Assembly (NCBI GenBank): GCA_031287395.1 | Contig: JAITTA010000060.1 | Coordinates: forward strand, 1 to 30,207 | Direction: 5' to 3' | Source: Dysgonamonadaceae bacterium | GTDB lineage: Bacteria > Bacteroidota > Bacteroidia > Bacteroidales > Azobacteroidaceae | DNA length: 30,207 nt | Shown here: piece by piece, positions 15,922 to 24,294 of the stretch | Layout: each line of letters starts with the position of its first letter | Numbering within the stretch: the first letter of the stretch is position 1 | Program-made: the position numbers and the translations under genes | Notes under the pieces: model-generated | The model's input: only the letters and a program-made list of their open reading frames with translations | Databases searched by the model: none | What the model was told of the DNA's origin: nothing

Positions 15922-18255
15922 ATGTTTTACAATTTGAAGATAGCAATTCGGAATCTACGTCATAACGGATTATACTCTTTTATTAATATTTTTGGTCTGG
16001 CTATTAGTTTAACCGCCTGTATCCTGATCACACTTTGGGTTATGGATGAATTGAACCGCAACAAGTTCCTGAAAAATGCGGATCAGATATATGAATTGAA
16101 TCATAGTTCGCCCGGAAAACTGGGGCCTCTCATCGAACGTAAAATCCCTGAAGTGATACATGTATGCCGAATTTTGAATAATGTTGATCCGGGAATTTTA
16201 TCTTCAGGGGCAACCAAATTTACGGAAACCAAAGTATGCCTTGCAGATACTTCTTTCTTTTCTCTTTTCAGCTTCAATATAGTTGAGTCAAATTCCGGTA
16301 AAATATTTGAAGATAAACATTCGGCTGTCATTTCCGAAAGTCTTTCCATGCGTATTTTTAACACCAAAGAATCTATAGGAAAAACAATACAGTCGGATAC
16401 TTACGGGATTTTTCACATAACAGCTGTGATGGAAGATGCTCCCAAAAATTCTACTCTACAATACGAGATCATACTTCCATTTTCTCTTTATCCCGATGTC
16501 GCACGAAAAATTAGTTACAATGAAAATGAAGACTGGGGTAATTTTTATTTTAGTACATATGTAATGATTGCTGAAGCTGTTAATCCGAAAATTACAGGAG
16601 AAAAAATCAGTCGGACAGCCTGGAATGAGGCCTATCCTGATGAACGATATTCTCCTGGGTGCTATCTGGATTTTTCTATGAGACAGCTCACCACCAGCCA
16701 TCTTTATGCCGGAGACGGAAGTCCCACCGGAATAAAAGACGTGCGCTTGTTTTCCATAGCAGCATTTCTCTTATTACTAATTGCTGCTATCAATTATGTA
16801 AATCTTGTTACGGCCCGCCAGGTCAAAAAATCAAAGGAAATAAACATACGGAGAACCCTTGGTTCAAGCAGGTTGAAACTTTTCGGACAAATAATGAGTG
16901 AAGCGTTGTTAACTTTTATTATAGCTCTCCTCTCCGCAACAATATTGTTGTATTTGTTGTTGCCTTTCTACAATAATCTTACAGGTAAGCAACTTTCTCC
17001 GGATTTCTTTTCTCCTGAAATTTGGATTATTTATCTTTCTTTAGTTGGAATCGTAGTGTTGTTGGCAGGATTTTATCCGGCCTTCAAATTGTCATCGCTC
17101 AAATTTGCAAGACTAAGCAATTTCCAATCCGGTAAACATGAAAGATCATTTTTTCGCAAAATTCTGGTTGTTTTTCAATTTGTCCTCTCATCAGGTTTGA
17201 TTGTCTGTACAATTGTTCTGGGCTACCAACTCGACTATATGAAAGAAAAGGATCCGGGATATACCAGGGAAAATATTTTTGTTCTTCCCTTACATCATAT
17301 GCAGGAACATCATCCCGTCGTAAAAGAAGAACTAACAAAACAAGCAGCCATTGCAGATGTCACATTTACCACATCTCTTATCAATAATGTCCGTTGGAAT
17401 GTAGTACGGGAACAACAATGCAAAGATGGGCTTAAAAAATTTCCTACAAGCGTTCTTATAGGCGACTATAACATGATTGACTTTTTTAATATTCCGATTC
17501 GTTCCGGCCGTAAATTCACGATGGAAGATCATCCTCTCAGAGGATTTATCATAAATAAGAGAATGGCAGACGAGTTAGGCTGGGATGATTTTATCGGGAG
17601 AACCATCCCTCTTTTTTCAGAAAACCAAACCCGAATAATAGGAGAAATCTCCGACTTCAATTTCAAAAGTTTTCATCAGGAAATTTCTCCTATGGTTATT
17701 ATATATGGTCCAGAGCATGTAGACCACATATATGTGAAGTCCTGTGCAGGAAAAGAAAAACAGGCTATAGCTGCCGTGGAAAAAATCTGGAAACGCTATA
17801 ATGAAGGTTATCCCTTTGAATACCAATTTCTGGATGAATCATTTGATAAAATGTATAAATCCGATATCCGTACAGGAAATTTGTTTAATAGTTTTGCCGT
17901 CATAGCTATCTTTGTTTCCTGCCTCGGTCTTTTCGGATTGGTAACTCATACTGCTGAAACAAAAACGAAAGAAATCGGTATTCGTAAAATACTTGGCGCC
18001 AGCGTAAGCAATATTGTGAATATGCTTTCAAAAGAATTTTTAATTCTTGTCGGTATTGCTATGTTCATTGCCTTTCCTTTAGCTTGGTACTGGTTGGATA
18101 GGATGTTACAGGATTATGCCTACCGCATTTCCATCAGTTGGTGGATGTTCGCTCTGGCAGGGCTGATAACAATTGTTTTAACATTACTGACCGTAGGTTG
18201 GCAGGCAATCAAAGCGGCCACAGCCAACCCGGTGCAATCAATAAGTAGACCGTAA
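15922..18255 (+). CDS. ABC transporter permease, FtsX/MacB type (second copy)
   Basis: A second full-length permease of 777 residues with the same layout: TM about 18-40, periplasmic domain, TM helices about 274-297, 323-346, 361-384 and 411-433, second periplasmic domain, and three terminal TM helices (AIFVSCLGLFGLVTHTA, ILVGIAMFIAFPLAWYW, MFALAGLITIVLTLLTVGW). Coupling motifs are KSKEINIRRTLGSSR and KTKEIGIRKILGASV. It is a diverged paralogue of the first copy rather than a recent duplicate, since the periplasmic regions differ strongly. Only one ATPase gene is present, so the two may form a heterodimer over an ATPase dimer, or be alternative permeases; that is inference. The stop codon (SISRP, TAA) lies in a period-8 repeat shared with the convergent serpin gene. 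Confidence 0.92.
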   Translation: MFYNLKIAIRNLRHNGLYSFINIFGLAISLTACILITLWVMDELNRNKFLKNADQIYELNHSSPGKLGPLIERKIPEVIHVCRILNNVDPGILSSGATKFTETKVCLADTSFFSLFSFNIVESNSGKIFEDKHSAVISESLSMRIFNTKESIGKTIQSDTYGIFHITAVMEDAPKNSTLQYEIILPFSLYPDVARKISYNENEDWGNFYFSTYVMIAEAVNPKITGEKISRTAWNEAYPDERYSPGCYLDFSMRQLTTSHLYAGDGSPTGIKDVRLFSIAAFLLLLIAAINYVNLVTARQVKKSKEINIRRTLGSSRLKLFGQIMSEALLTFIIALLSATILLYLLLPFYNNLTGKQLSPDFFSPEIWIIYLSLVGIVVLLAGFYPAFKLSSLKFARLSNFQSGKHERSFFRKILVVFQFVLSSGLIVCTIVLGYQLDYMKEKDPGYTRENIFVLPLHHMQEHHPVVKEELTKQAAIADVTFTTSLINNVRWNVVREQQCKDGLKKFPTSVLIGDYNMIDFFNIPIRSGRKFTMEDHPLRGFIINKRMADELGWDDFIGRTIPLFSENQTRIIGEISDFNFKSFHQEISPMVIIYGPEHVDHIYVKSCAGKEKQAIAAVEKIWKRYNEGYPFEYQFLDESFDKMYKSDIRTGNLFNSFAVIAIFVSCLGLFGLVTHTAETKTKEIGIRKILGASVSNIVNMLSKEFLILVGIAMFIAFPLAWYWLDRMLQDYAYRISISWWMFALAGLITIVLTLLTVGWQAIKAATANPVQSISRP

Positions 18256-18291
18256 GATCGTAAGACCGTAAGACATGTCTTACGGTCTACT
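18244..18291. repeat. Period-8 palindrome joining two convergent gene ends
   Basis: AGTAGACCGTAAGA (18244-18257) is perfectly inverted at 18278-18291. Inside, 18263-18288 is a perfect 26-base palindrome centred on ACATGT. The units belong to the AAGACCGT family. The stops of both the second permease (18253-18255) and the serpin (18280-18282, minus strand) lie within it, and both proteins therefore end in Ser-Arg-Pro. It may act as a two-way terminator or transcript-end stabiliser. Confidence 0.85.
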
Positions 18292-19518
18292 CATCTTTCC
18301 CGCGAACAGGATCACATTCGTGCTGTTTTCTTTGATAACGTATAAAAACGGTTTATTCACAAAGAAATCAATTACCGGAGGCTGCTGTTGAGAAGAAGAT
18401 GAAGTAAACATACTTACAACAGTTACTGCTGCAGCTTCGGTACCTTCTTCATTGACTTCTATGAAAGTTTTATGGATCACATCCGAAATAGAGAGTCCTC
18501 CTCCACGGGAAATCCCACGGAAATCGGCCAGCCTCGTAAACGGTATGACCATGCCCATTTTATTCAGAACGGTAGGTAACCGGTATTCACATTCACTTTT
18601 GAAACAGGGAAGTTCCAGATTGACTTTTACCGCACCCAAGGTTTTCAGATTACGATTCCAGGCATCAGCATTTAAATTTGCAACGACATCATCAATTGTC
18701 TTGTCCTCATGAGGTAAAATCACAACCATACTGAAAGCATTATTTCCATAAGGTAGTTCCAGATACCCGGCCTGGTTATCCGATGTATAATTAAATTCGG
18801 AAGTCATTTTCATCATTTTCACAGATTCCGATTGTCCTTCAGCAGTATAAAACGGTTTCAGTTGAGTATTATTTTTTTCGAATTTCATTCTCCACATCCC
18901 TTTGAAGTAAATGGCATTGATCAGATACATAACCACATCGGCAGAAACTCCGTCAATGATTTTGGGGATTTTATTGTTCGTGTTATCGGCACACCATCTA
19001 TTGATCCGGTCTGTAGTTTGCGGATCCATAAAATCGACTTCCCGGACTTCAGCATTGAAATGAATCTTATTTGTCTGAACAAAATAATTTTCGACAGGAA
19101 ATCCCATGTGATACCATATCGAATTAGCTATGTTAATTTGTGTTAAAGGATCTGCTTTTAATAAAGCCTCTCTCAAAGTTTTACAATATTCATTGATTTC
19201 ATCCTCCGAAAAGCCGGAAATACGCAAAGCGGTTTCCATTTCTTCCCGGGTTGCACCTTTAGCGCCATTCATTGTCATAGACAAAGCCATACTTACACTT
19301 AGGGGGGAAATGAAAATATTAGGATCTTCGGTTTCTCCAGACAGGGTTTTAAATAAATCCCATGCAAATAAATTATCCTGTTCAATACGAGGTCTCAACT
19401 CTGAACGTAAATCGACCGGTTTCGCATCAGGGAAATTATCCGAATCATTTACATCGTCTGAACACGCCCAAAGAAACAGGAGAATTGGGATAATAAGAAA
19501 ACAAACAGTTTTTTTCAT
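18280..19518 (-). CDS. Serpin-family protease inhibitor, lipoprotein
   Basis: Full-length serpin of 412 residues with a lipoprotein signal (MKKTVCFLII to LLFLWAC, Cys19), so probably anchored at the outer membrane or surface. Family landmarks are NIFISPLSVSMALSMTMNGAKG (68-89), NAIYFKGMW (201-209) and the C-terminal FVNKPFLYVIKE. The reactive loop has the inhibitory hinge EEGTEAAAVT at 357-366, with small residues at P12-P9, so it should be an active inhibitor rather than a non-inhibitory member. Counting from P17 at E357 places P1-P1' at S373-S374, inside SSSSQQQPP. A small uncharged P1 suggests elastase- or subtilisin-like targets; this is inference. It is convergent with the export operon and has its own upstream region. 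The start at 19518 gives a proper signal peptide. Confidence 0.95.
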   Translation of the reverse strand: MKKTVCFLIIPILLFLWACSDDVNDSDNFPDAKPVDLRSELRPRIEQDNLFAWDLFKTLSGETEDPNIFISPLSVSMALSMTMNGAKGATREEMETALRISGFSEDEINEYCKTLREALLKADPLTQINIANSIWYHMGFPVENYFVQTNKIHFNAEVREVDFMDPQTTDRINRWCADNTNNKIPKIIDGVSADVVMYLINAIYFKGMWRMKFEKNNTQLKPFYTAEGQSESVKMMKMTSEFNYTSDNQAGYLELPYGNNAFSMVVILPHEDKTIDDVVANLNADAWNRNLKTLGAVKVNLELPCFKSECEYRLPTVLNKMGMVIPFTRLADFRGISRGGGLSISDVIHKTFIEVNEEGTEAAAVTVVSMFTSSSSQQQPPVIDFFVNKPFLYVIKENSTNVILFAGKMSRP

Positions 19519-19650
19519 AGGAGTATACTTTATTCTTCATTATACATAGATAAACTCATTTTCAGTTAAAACGTTGCATGAAAATCAAAAAAAAATAAAA
19601 ATATTTGTTTCAAAAACCGGAAAACAGAAGGAACCGGATGCTTCACGGTT

Positions 19651-19676
19651 TGGAAGAAATTAAAAAACGTCTTCCA
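19651..19676. other. Small inverted repeat between divergent genes
   Basis: TGGAAGA (19651-19657) and TCTTCCA (19670-19676) form a perfect 7-bp stem around a 12-base loop. It lies 25 bases upstream of the -7 box of the KdsC-like gene, within the 210-base space between the divergent serpin and phosphatase genes. It could be an operator or chance. No other structure was noticed in this spacer. Confidence 0.3.
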
Positions 19677-19701
19677 TGACATCTGTTTTTATAAAAAAAC
19701 G

Positions 19702-19709
19702 TATCTTTG
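19702..19709 (+). promoter_or_regulatory. -7 promoter box for the KdsC-Maf-peptidase group
   Basis: TATCTTTG matches TAnnTTTG and ends 19 bases before the ATG at 19729. No convincing -33 TTTG is seen at the normal distance. It is the only promoter-like sequence noticed ahead of the three-gene group ending at 22973. Confidence 0.45.
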
Positions 19710-19728
19710 ATGCTTCAACAAAAATGCA

Positions 19729-20250
19729 ATGAGTGTCATCGATTACGATTTAACTAAAATAAAAGGTATTATTTTCGATGTTGACGGGGTGCTTTCAACA
19801 GATTGTATCCCGTTACACCCATCGGGAGAACCGATGAGATGTATCAATACCAAAGACGGTTATGCAATGCAATTAGCTGTAAAAAAGGGACTTCAATTGG
19901 CTGTTATTACAGGAGGATTTGCCGATGCTATCCGAATCCGTTTTGAAAGTCTCGGATTCCAGAATATTTATTTGCATTCAAAAGTAAAAAAAACGGATTT
20001 TGAAGACTTCATGAAGAAAACAGGATTAAAGCCTGAAGAACTGATTTACGTCGGTGATGATATTCCGGATTTTGAAGTCATGAAAATGGTTGGACTTCCG
20101 GCTTGTCCCTTGGATGCCGTACCTGAAATCAAAGCAATTTCCAAATACATATCCCCCAAAAAAGGCGGGCATGGAGTTGGCCGTGATATTATCGAAAAAG
20201 TTCTGAAAATCCAGGGAAAATGGATGCAGGATGATGCTTTTGGTTGGTGA
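19729..20250 (+). CDS. kdsC: KdsC-like HAD phosphatase (Kdo-8-phosphate phosphatase)
   Basis: Small cap-less HAD hydrolase of 173 residues, the size of KdsC. It would remove phosphate from 3-deoxy-D-manno-octulosonate 8-phosphate on the way to the Kdo of lipid A/LPS. Catalytic D17 and general acid D19 are in IIFDVDGVLS, motif II is T61 in VITGG, and the magnesium-binding acidic residues are D110, D111 and D114 in VGDDIPDFEVM. The later VPEIKAISKYISPKKGGHGVGRD stretch is characteristic of KdsC and the related NeuA-type phosphatase domains. A different sugar-phosphate substrate remains possible because Kdo and sialic-acid type enzymes look alike. First gene of a likely operon: the Maf gene starts 23 bases after its stop. 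Confidence 0.85.
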   Translation: MSVIDYDLTKIKGIIFDVDGVLSTDCIPLHPSGEPMRCINTKDGYAMQLAVKKGLQLAVITGGFADAIRIRFESLGFQNIYLHSKVKKTDFEDFMKKTGLKPEELIYVGDDIPDFEVMKMVGLPACPLDAVPEIKAISKYISPKKGGHGVGRDIIEKVLKIQGKWMQDDAFGW

Positions 20251-20273
20251 CACATACCTATTTGAATCGAAAA

Positions 20274-20858
20274 ATGAAACTTTTAGAAAATTACAACATC
20301 CTATTGGGTTCTGCGTCCCCACGCAGGAAAGAATTATTATCCGGACTCGATATGGACTTCGAAGTCAAATCGATACCCGACTTGAATGAAACCTACCCGT
20401 CTAACCTGTGGAAAGAAGAAATACCCGTATTCCTGTCAAAACTAAAAGCAGATGCCTGCAAACCCCTTATGGACGATCGCACATTCCTGATCACTGCAGA
20501 TACTATTGTCTGGTTGAATGCCAAAGTTTACGGGAAACCCGGAAATGAAGAAGAAGCCAAACAAATGTTGCGCGAACTTTCAGGGAAAACACATGAGGTG
20601 ATTACCGGTGTCTGCCTCACGACAAAAGAAAAACAAGAATCTTTTTTCGCTGTTTCCAAAGTAAAATTTGCAGTCCTGGATGAAACCGAAATAGAATATT
20701 ACATTTCCAAATACAAACCTTATGATAAAGCCGGCGCCTATGGAGTTCAGGAATGGATTGGCTACATTGGCGTCGAGAAACTGGAAGGTTCATTCTACAA
20801 CGTGATGGGATTACCTGTAAGAATGTTATACATGTATTTGAAGAATTGGGACAATTGA
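20274..20858 (+). CDS. maf: Maf-family nucleoside triphosphate pyrophosphatase
   Basis: Hydrolyses non-canonical or excess nucleoside triphosphates to monophosphates; the family clears modified dTTP/UTP or 7-methyl-GTP and has been linked to septum control. The ATG at 20274 gives MKLLENYNILLGSASPRRKEL, with the signature LGSASPRRKEL at 11-21. Catalytic D76 is in ITADTIVWLN. The region at 154-182 (GAYGVQEWIGY, then LEGSFYNVMGLPV) resembles the dTTP/UTP-type (YhdE) subgroup. Length 194 is typical. The frame is open back to 20244, overlapping the KdsC gene, but the extra ten residues are not conserved in type. It is followed after 33 bases by the S9 peptidase gene. Confidence 0.93.
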   Translation: MKLLENYNILLGSASPRRKELLSGLDMDFEVKSIPDLNETYPSNLWKEEIPVFLSKLKADACKPLMDDRTFLITADTIVWLNAKVYGKPGNEEEAKQMLRELSGKTHEVITGVCLTTKEKQESFFAVSKVKFAVLDETEIEYYISKYKPYDKAGAYGVQEWIGYIGVEKLEGSFYNVMGLPVRMLYMYLKNWDN

Positions 20859-20891
20859 TTTATCTAAATACTAAAAAGACTATTGTGTTTT

Positions 20892-22973
20892 ATGAAAAAA
20901 AATTTATTCATTACAACCATGGCAGCAGCTACATTACTGACAGCATGCAGTGAAATGAAAAAAGAAAACAAACAAGACGAAGTGATTATCGGAAAACCGG
21001 AAATCCAAGTTACCGATGGTCTGATGACCCCTGAAATTCTCCATAGTTTCGGACAGGTATCCGATATACAGATTTCTGCCGAACAAGGTAAAATTCTTTA
21101 CGGAGTAAGCTATGCCGATATTTCGCTCAATAAACGAAACCGGGAATTATTCACGATAAACCTGGATGGAACCGGGAATACCCAAATTACAAAGTCTGCA
21201 AAAAGCGAAACAAACGCACAATGGATCAAACAGGGAACTAAAATCGCTTTCATTTATGAGGGACAACTCTGGGAAATGAATCCCGACGGTTCGCAAAGAA
21301 CCAAAATCAGTGATATTCAAACCGGTATCCAGGGATTTAAATATTCTCCGGATGGAAACAGGCTTTTGTTTATCAGTGACGTAAAATACGGAGAACGTAC
21401 GGCCGACAGGTATCCGGACTTGGATAAAGCTTCCGGAAGGATTGTCGATAATCTGATGTACAAACATTGGGACGAATGGGTAGAAACAATCCCCCATCCC
21501 TTCGTCGCCGATTATGATGGAAAATCTTTAAGCAATATCACGGATATACTCCAAGGGGAACCATTCGAAAGTCCGATGAAACCCTCCGGAGGAATTGAAC
21601 AACTGGATTGGAGCCCCGACGGTAAAACCATCGCTTATACCTGTCGTAAAAAAACAGGCCTGGAATATACCCGTTCTACAAATTCCGATATTTATTTCTA
21701 CAACGTGGAGAATGGGGAAACCAAAAATATGACCGAAGGAATGATGGGTTACGACACCAATCCGAAGTTCTCGCCCGATGGAAAATACCTCGCCTGGCAA
21801 AGCATGGAACGGGACGGCTACGAATCGGATAAAAACCGGCTGTTTATCATGAACCTGGGAAGCGGAGAAAAATCATATCTGACTGAGAATTTCGATTACA
21901 ATACCGATGATTTTTGCTGGGATCATGATACCAAACGCATCTTTATTGTCGCCTGTGTAAAAGGAACTACCCAGTTATTTGCCGTAAACACGGAAATGAA
22001 AGAGGTTTCTGCTCTCACCGAAGGACAACACGACTATGCTTCCGTATCTCTAATCGGAGATAAATTACTCGCTTTACGACACGCGATGACTTATCCTAAT
22101 GAAATATTTTCAGTAGACATCAATACTAAAGAGGAAAAACAATTGACAACGGAAAATAAACACATCCTCGACCGGATTGAAATGGGAAAAGTAGAACCTC
22201 GTTGGATTAAAACCACCGATAACAAAGAGATGTTGACCTGGATCGTTTATCCTCCGAAATTCAATCCGGATAAGAAATATCCTGCTATCCTGTATTGCCA
22301 GGGAGGACCTCAAAATACCGTCAGCCAGTTCTGGTCATACCGTTGGAACCTGGAAATGATGGCTGCCAACGGATACGTCGTAGTCGCACCCAACCGCCGG
22401 GGACTTCCGGGATTCGGACAGGAATGGAACGAACAAATCAGCGGTGATTATGGAGGACAAAACATGAAAGACTATCTATCGGCCATTGATGCCGTCTCCA
22501 AAGAGCCTTTTGTGGATGAAACAAAATTAGGCTGCACGGGGGCCAGCTACGGAGGATTTTCCGTTTATTGGTTAGCAGGTAATCATAACAAACGTTTTAA
22601 AGCTTTCCTGTCACACGCCGGAATTTTCAATGAAGAAGCTCAATACCTCGAAACCGAAGAAATGTGGTTTGCCGACTGGGATCTGGGAGGCCCATTCTGG
22701 GATCAATCCAATTCCGTAGCACAACGGACCTATTCCAATTCCCCCCATAAATTCGTTCAAAACTGGGATACTCCAATCATGATTACCCACGGAGAACTGG
22801 ATTATCGCATCCTCGCCTCACAAGGAATGATGGCCTTTAATGCCGCTCAATTACGTGGTATCCCTTCGCGCATGCTAATCTTCCCGGACGAAAATCACTG
22901 GATTGCACAACCTCAAAACGGGGTCTTATTCCAGCGGGAATTCTTCCGGTGGTTTGATCAGTGGCTCAAATAA
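20892..22973 (+). CDS. S9 family peptidase (prolyl oligopeptidase/DPP-like), lipoprotein
   Basis: Exported serine peptidase of 693 residues that should remove di- or tripeptides or cut short peptides in the periplasm or at the outer membrane. The ATG at 20892 gives MKKNLFITTMAAATLLTAC, a lipoprotein signal with Cys19; a TTG nine bases earlier is less likely. An N-terminal beta-propeller built of WD40-like/PD40 repeats (for example YSPDGNRLLFISD, WSPDGKTIAYTC, FSPDGKYLAWQS) spans about 50-430. The C-terminal alpha/beta hydrolase has the triad S552 (GASYGG), D637 (HGELDYRI) and H669 (DENHWI). No promoter was noticed directly upstream, so it is probably read from the one at 19702. It is convergent with the lacI-type gene; the 23-base gap has no hairpin. 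Confidence 0.95.
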   Translation: MKKNLFITTMAAATLLTACSEMKKENKQDEVIIGKPEIQVTDGLMTPEILHSFGQVSDIQISAEQGKILYGVSYADISLNKRNRELFTINLDGTGNTQITKSAKSETNAQWIKQGTKIAFIYEGQLWEMNPDGSQRTKISDIQTGIQGFKYSPDGNRLLFISDVKYGERTADRYPDLDKASGRIVDNLMYKHWDEWVETIPHPFVADYDGKSLSNITDILQGEPFESPMKPSGGIEQLDWSPDGKTIAYTCRKKTGLEYTRSTNSDIYFYNVENGETKNMTEGMMGYDTNPKFSPDGKYLAWQSMERDGYESDKNRLFIMNLGSGEKSYLTENFDYNTDDFCWDHDTKRIFIVACVKGTTQLFAVNTEMKEVSALTEGQHDYASVSLIGDKLLALRHAMTYPNEIFSVDINTKEEKQLTTENKHILDRIEMGKVEPRWIKTTDNKEMLTWIVYPPKFNPDKKYPAILYCQGGPQNTVSQFWSYRWNLEMMAANGYVVVAPNRRGLPGFGQEWNEQISGDYGGQNMKDYLSAIDAVSKEPFVDETKLGCTGASYGGFSVYWLAGNHNKRFKAFLSHAGIFNEEAQYLETEEMWFADWDLGGPFWDQSNSVAQRTYSNSPHKFVQNWDTPIMITHGELDYRILASQGMMAFNAAQLRGIPSRMLIFPDENHWIAQPQNGVLFQREFFRWFDQWLK

Positions 22974-22996
22974 AAAATAAATAGAGAATAAACTTT

Positions 22997-24064
22997 CTAA
23001 AATCCCAGATAAAAATCAATATTTTCCTGTGTAAGAATATCTATGGGAACATAGTTGATTTGATGAACTTCTTTCTTGAATATAAAACTGTCGCTAAAAG
23101 CTTTAATCCCTTTATAAGACTGTTCTTCAGGACGTTGAGCGATTAAATAGGCAATTGTATTATTTTTGAGATAAGTTACATTTTTTTCAAGCAAATCGTA
23201 TCCGATCATTGTCACATGATTCAGTTTGCGTCTTTCAAGGAAATCGGCAACGATATAAGCGCGAGAAGAGAATATGACGGCTCCTCTGATATCCGGATTT
23301 TCTGCAAAAAGCTTCTCCATCATGGCATCATTTTCTTCCGGATTATTGGCGCTTAAAGTCCCGCGGACAATTTTACATCTTTCGTCGTGTTTATCTACAT
23401 ACGACTTAAACCCTTCCATGCGCAAAGCAATCTGATTCGAAACGGTTTGCCCGAAATCGAAAAAACTAAAAATGGCTATTTTACCTAAATCCGAATGTTG
23501 AAACAGTAACTTTGCTCCCAAATACCCACTTCTGAACGAATCCTGACCATAAAAAGACAAAGGGTTGGCTTCTTTCACTCGGGAATCTATAAAAACATAC
23601 GGAATTTCCCTTTCTTCCATCTTTTTAGTGTATACCAATGTCTTTGATTTATATAACGGAGCCAGTAAAATACCATCCGGAACAGGAGTTTGTTTCAATG
23701 CCCTGTCCATCGCCTCTGTAAACGAAACCGGACTGTATTGATCAAAATAATGAATCTTCACAACCACTTTAAAATCATACAATTCCTGTTCTGCTCTATT
23801 CAAGCCTTCTTCAACCATTTCCCAATACCCGCCGGGTTCACAGTCAGGAATAACGGCACAAAACACAAAAACTTTTTTAGAAGCCAAGGCACTTGCATAA
23901 TGATTAGGACGGTAGTTAATCTCATTCAATATGGCCTGAATTTTTTTCTTTGTTTCATCCGAAACATTTCCACGATTATGCAACACCCGGTCAACCGTTC
24001 CTGCCGAAACTCCGGCTTTTTCCGCTATATCTTTGATCTTGATTTTTTGTGGTATTGAATTCAT
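22997..24064 (-). CDS. LacI-family transcriptional regulator
   Basis: DNA-binding protein of 355 residues. The N-terminal LacI helix-turn-helix is at 10-30 (KDIAEKAGVSAGTVDRVLHN), with the hinge helix around 50-62 (YRPNHYASALA). The rest is a periplasmic-binding-protein-like effector domain of the ribose/sugar-binding class (for example GYDLLEKNVTYLKNNTIAYLIAQRP). It lies divergently next to the mannonate dehydratase gene, whose promoter carries a CpG-centred inverted repeat, so it probably represses hexuronate use and responds to a hexuronate pathway intermediate. The effector is not identifiable from sequence. Its own -7 box lies at 24172-24179, leaving a leader of about 100 bases rich in short repeats. 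Confidence 0.93.
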   Translation of the reverse strand: MNSIPQKIKIKDIAEKAGVSAGTVDRVLHNRGNVSDETKKKIQAILNEINYRPNHYASALASKKVFVFCAVIPDCEPGGYWEMVEEGLNRAEQELYDFKVVVKIHYFDQYSPVSFTEAMDRALKQTPVPDGILLAPLYKSKTLVYTKKMEEREIPYVFIDSRVKEANPLSFYGQDSFRSGYLGAKLLFQHSDLGKIAIFSFFDFGQTVSNQIALRMEGFKSYVDKHDERCKIVRGTLSANNPEENDAMMEKLFAENPDIRGAVIFSSRAYIVADFLERRKLNHVTMIGYDLLEKNVTYLKNNTIAYLIAQRPEEQSYKGIKAFSDSFIFKKEVHQINYVPIDILTQENIDFYLGF

Positions 24065-24163
24065 AAACTTAAGTTTTAAGCCACAACTTATAAATTTTAA
24101 GTTATAAATTCGGCTTACATCAACAAGAACTTACAACTTAAAACTTACAACCTACAACTTTAT
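24064..24163. repeat. AACTTAC-type period-7 repeats in the lacI leader
   Basis: From 24128 to 24160 the plus strand reads as heptamers AACTTAC, AACTTAA, AACTTAC, AACCTAC, AACTT. Nearer the gene, 24085-24110 has shorter, weaker copies (AACTTATAA, AAGTTATAA) that can fold back, flanked by TAAGCC and GGCTTA. It lies between the predicted lacI transcription start and its ATG, so it is a transcribed leader. It is low in GC and has no U-tract. Confidence 0.7.
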
Positions 24164-24171
24164 TCGATTCA

Positions 24172-24179
24172 CAAAGGTA
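24172..24179 (-). promoter_or_regulatory. -7 promoter box for the LacI-type gene
   Basis: On the minus strand the sequence is TACCTTTG, matching TAnnTTTG. Transcription would begin near 24165, giving a leader of about 100 bases to the ATG at 24064. The -33 element is not clear. Confidence 0.45.
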
Positions 24180-24223
24180 TAAATAAAAATGATTTCATAT
24201 CACCTATTTATAAAAAAGATTTG

Positions 24224-24231
24224 TATATTTG
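24224..24231 (+). promoter_or_regulatory. -7 promoter box for uxuA
   Basis: TATATTTG matches TAnnTTTG. The start would be near 24238, about 57 bases before the ATG at 24295. No strong -33 element is seen, which suits a regulated promoter. It overlaps the inverted repeat at 24229-24244. Confidence 0.5.
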
Positions 24232-24244
24232 TGTACGCACACAA
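24229..24244. promoter_or_regulatory. Candidate LacI-type operator upstream of uxuA
   Basis: TTGTGTA-CG-CACACAA is an inverted repeat matching at 6 of 7 positions per arm around a central CG, the usual centre of LacI-family operators. It overlaps the end of the -7 box and the predicted transcription start, a position where binding would block initiation. The divergent regulator gene makes it a reasonable target. Called by pattern only. Confidence 0.55.
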
Positions 24245-24294
24245 TATGAAAATCAAATATAAAAAACGAATAACCGTTTAATTATTAATAAATT

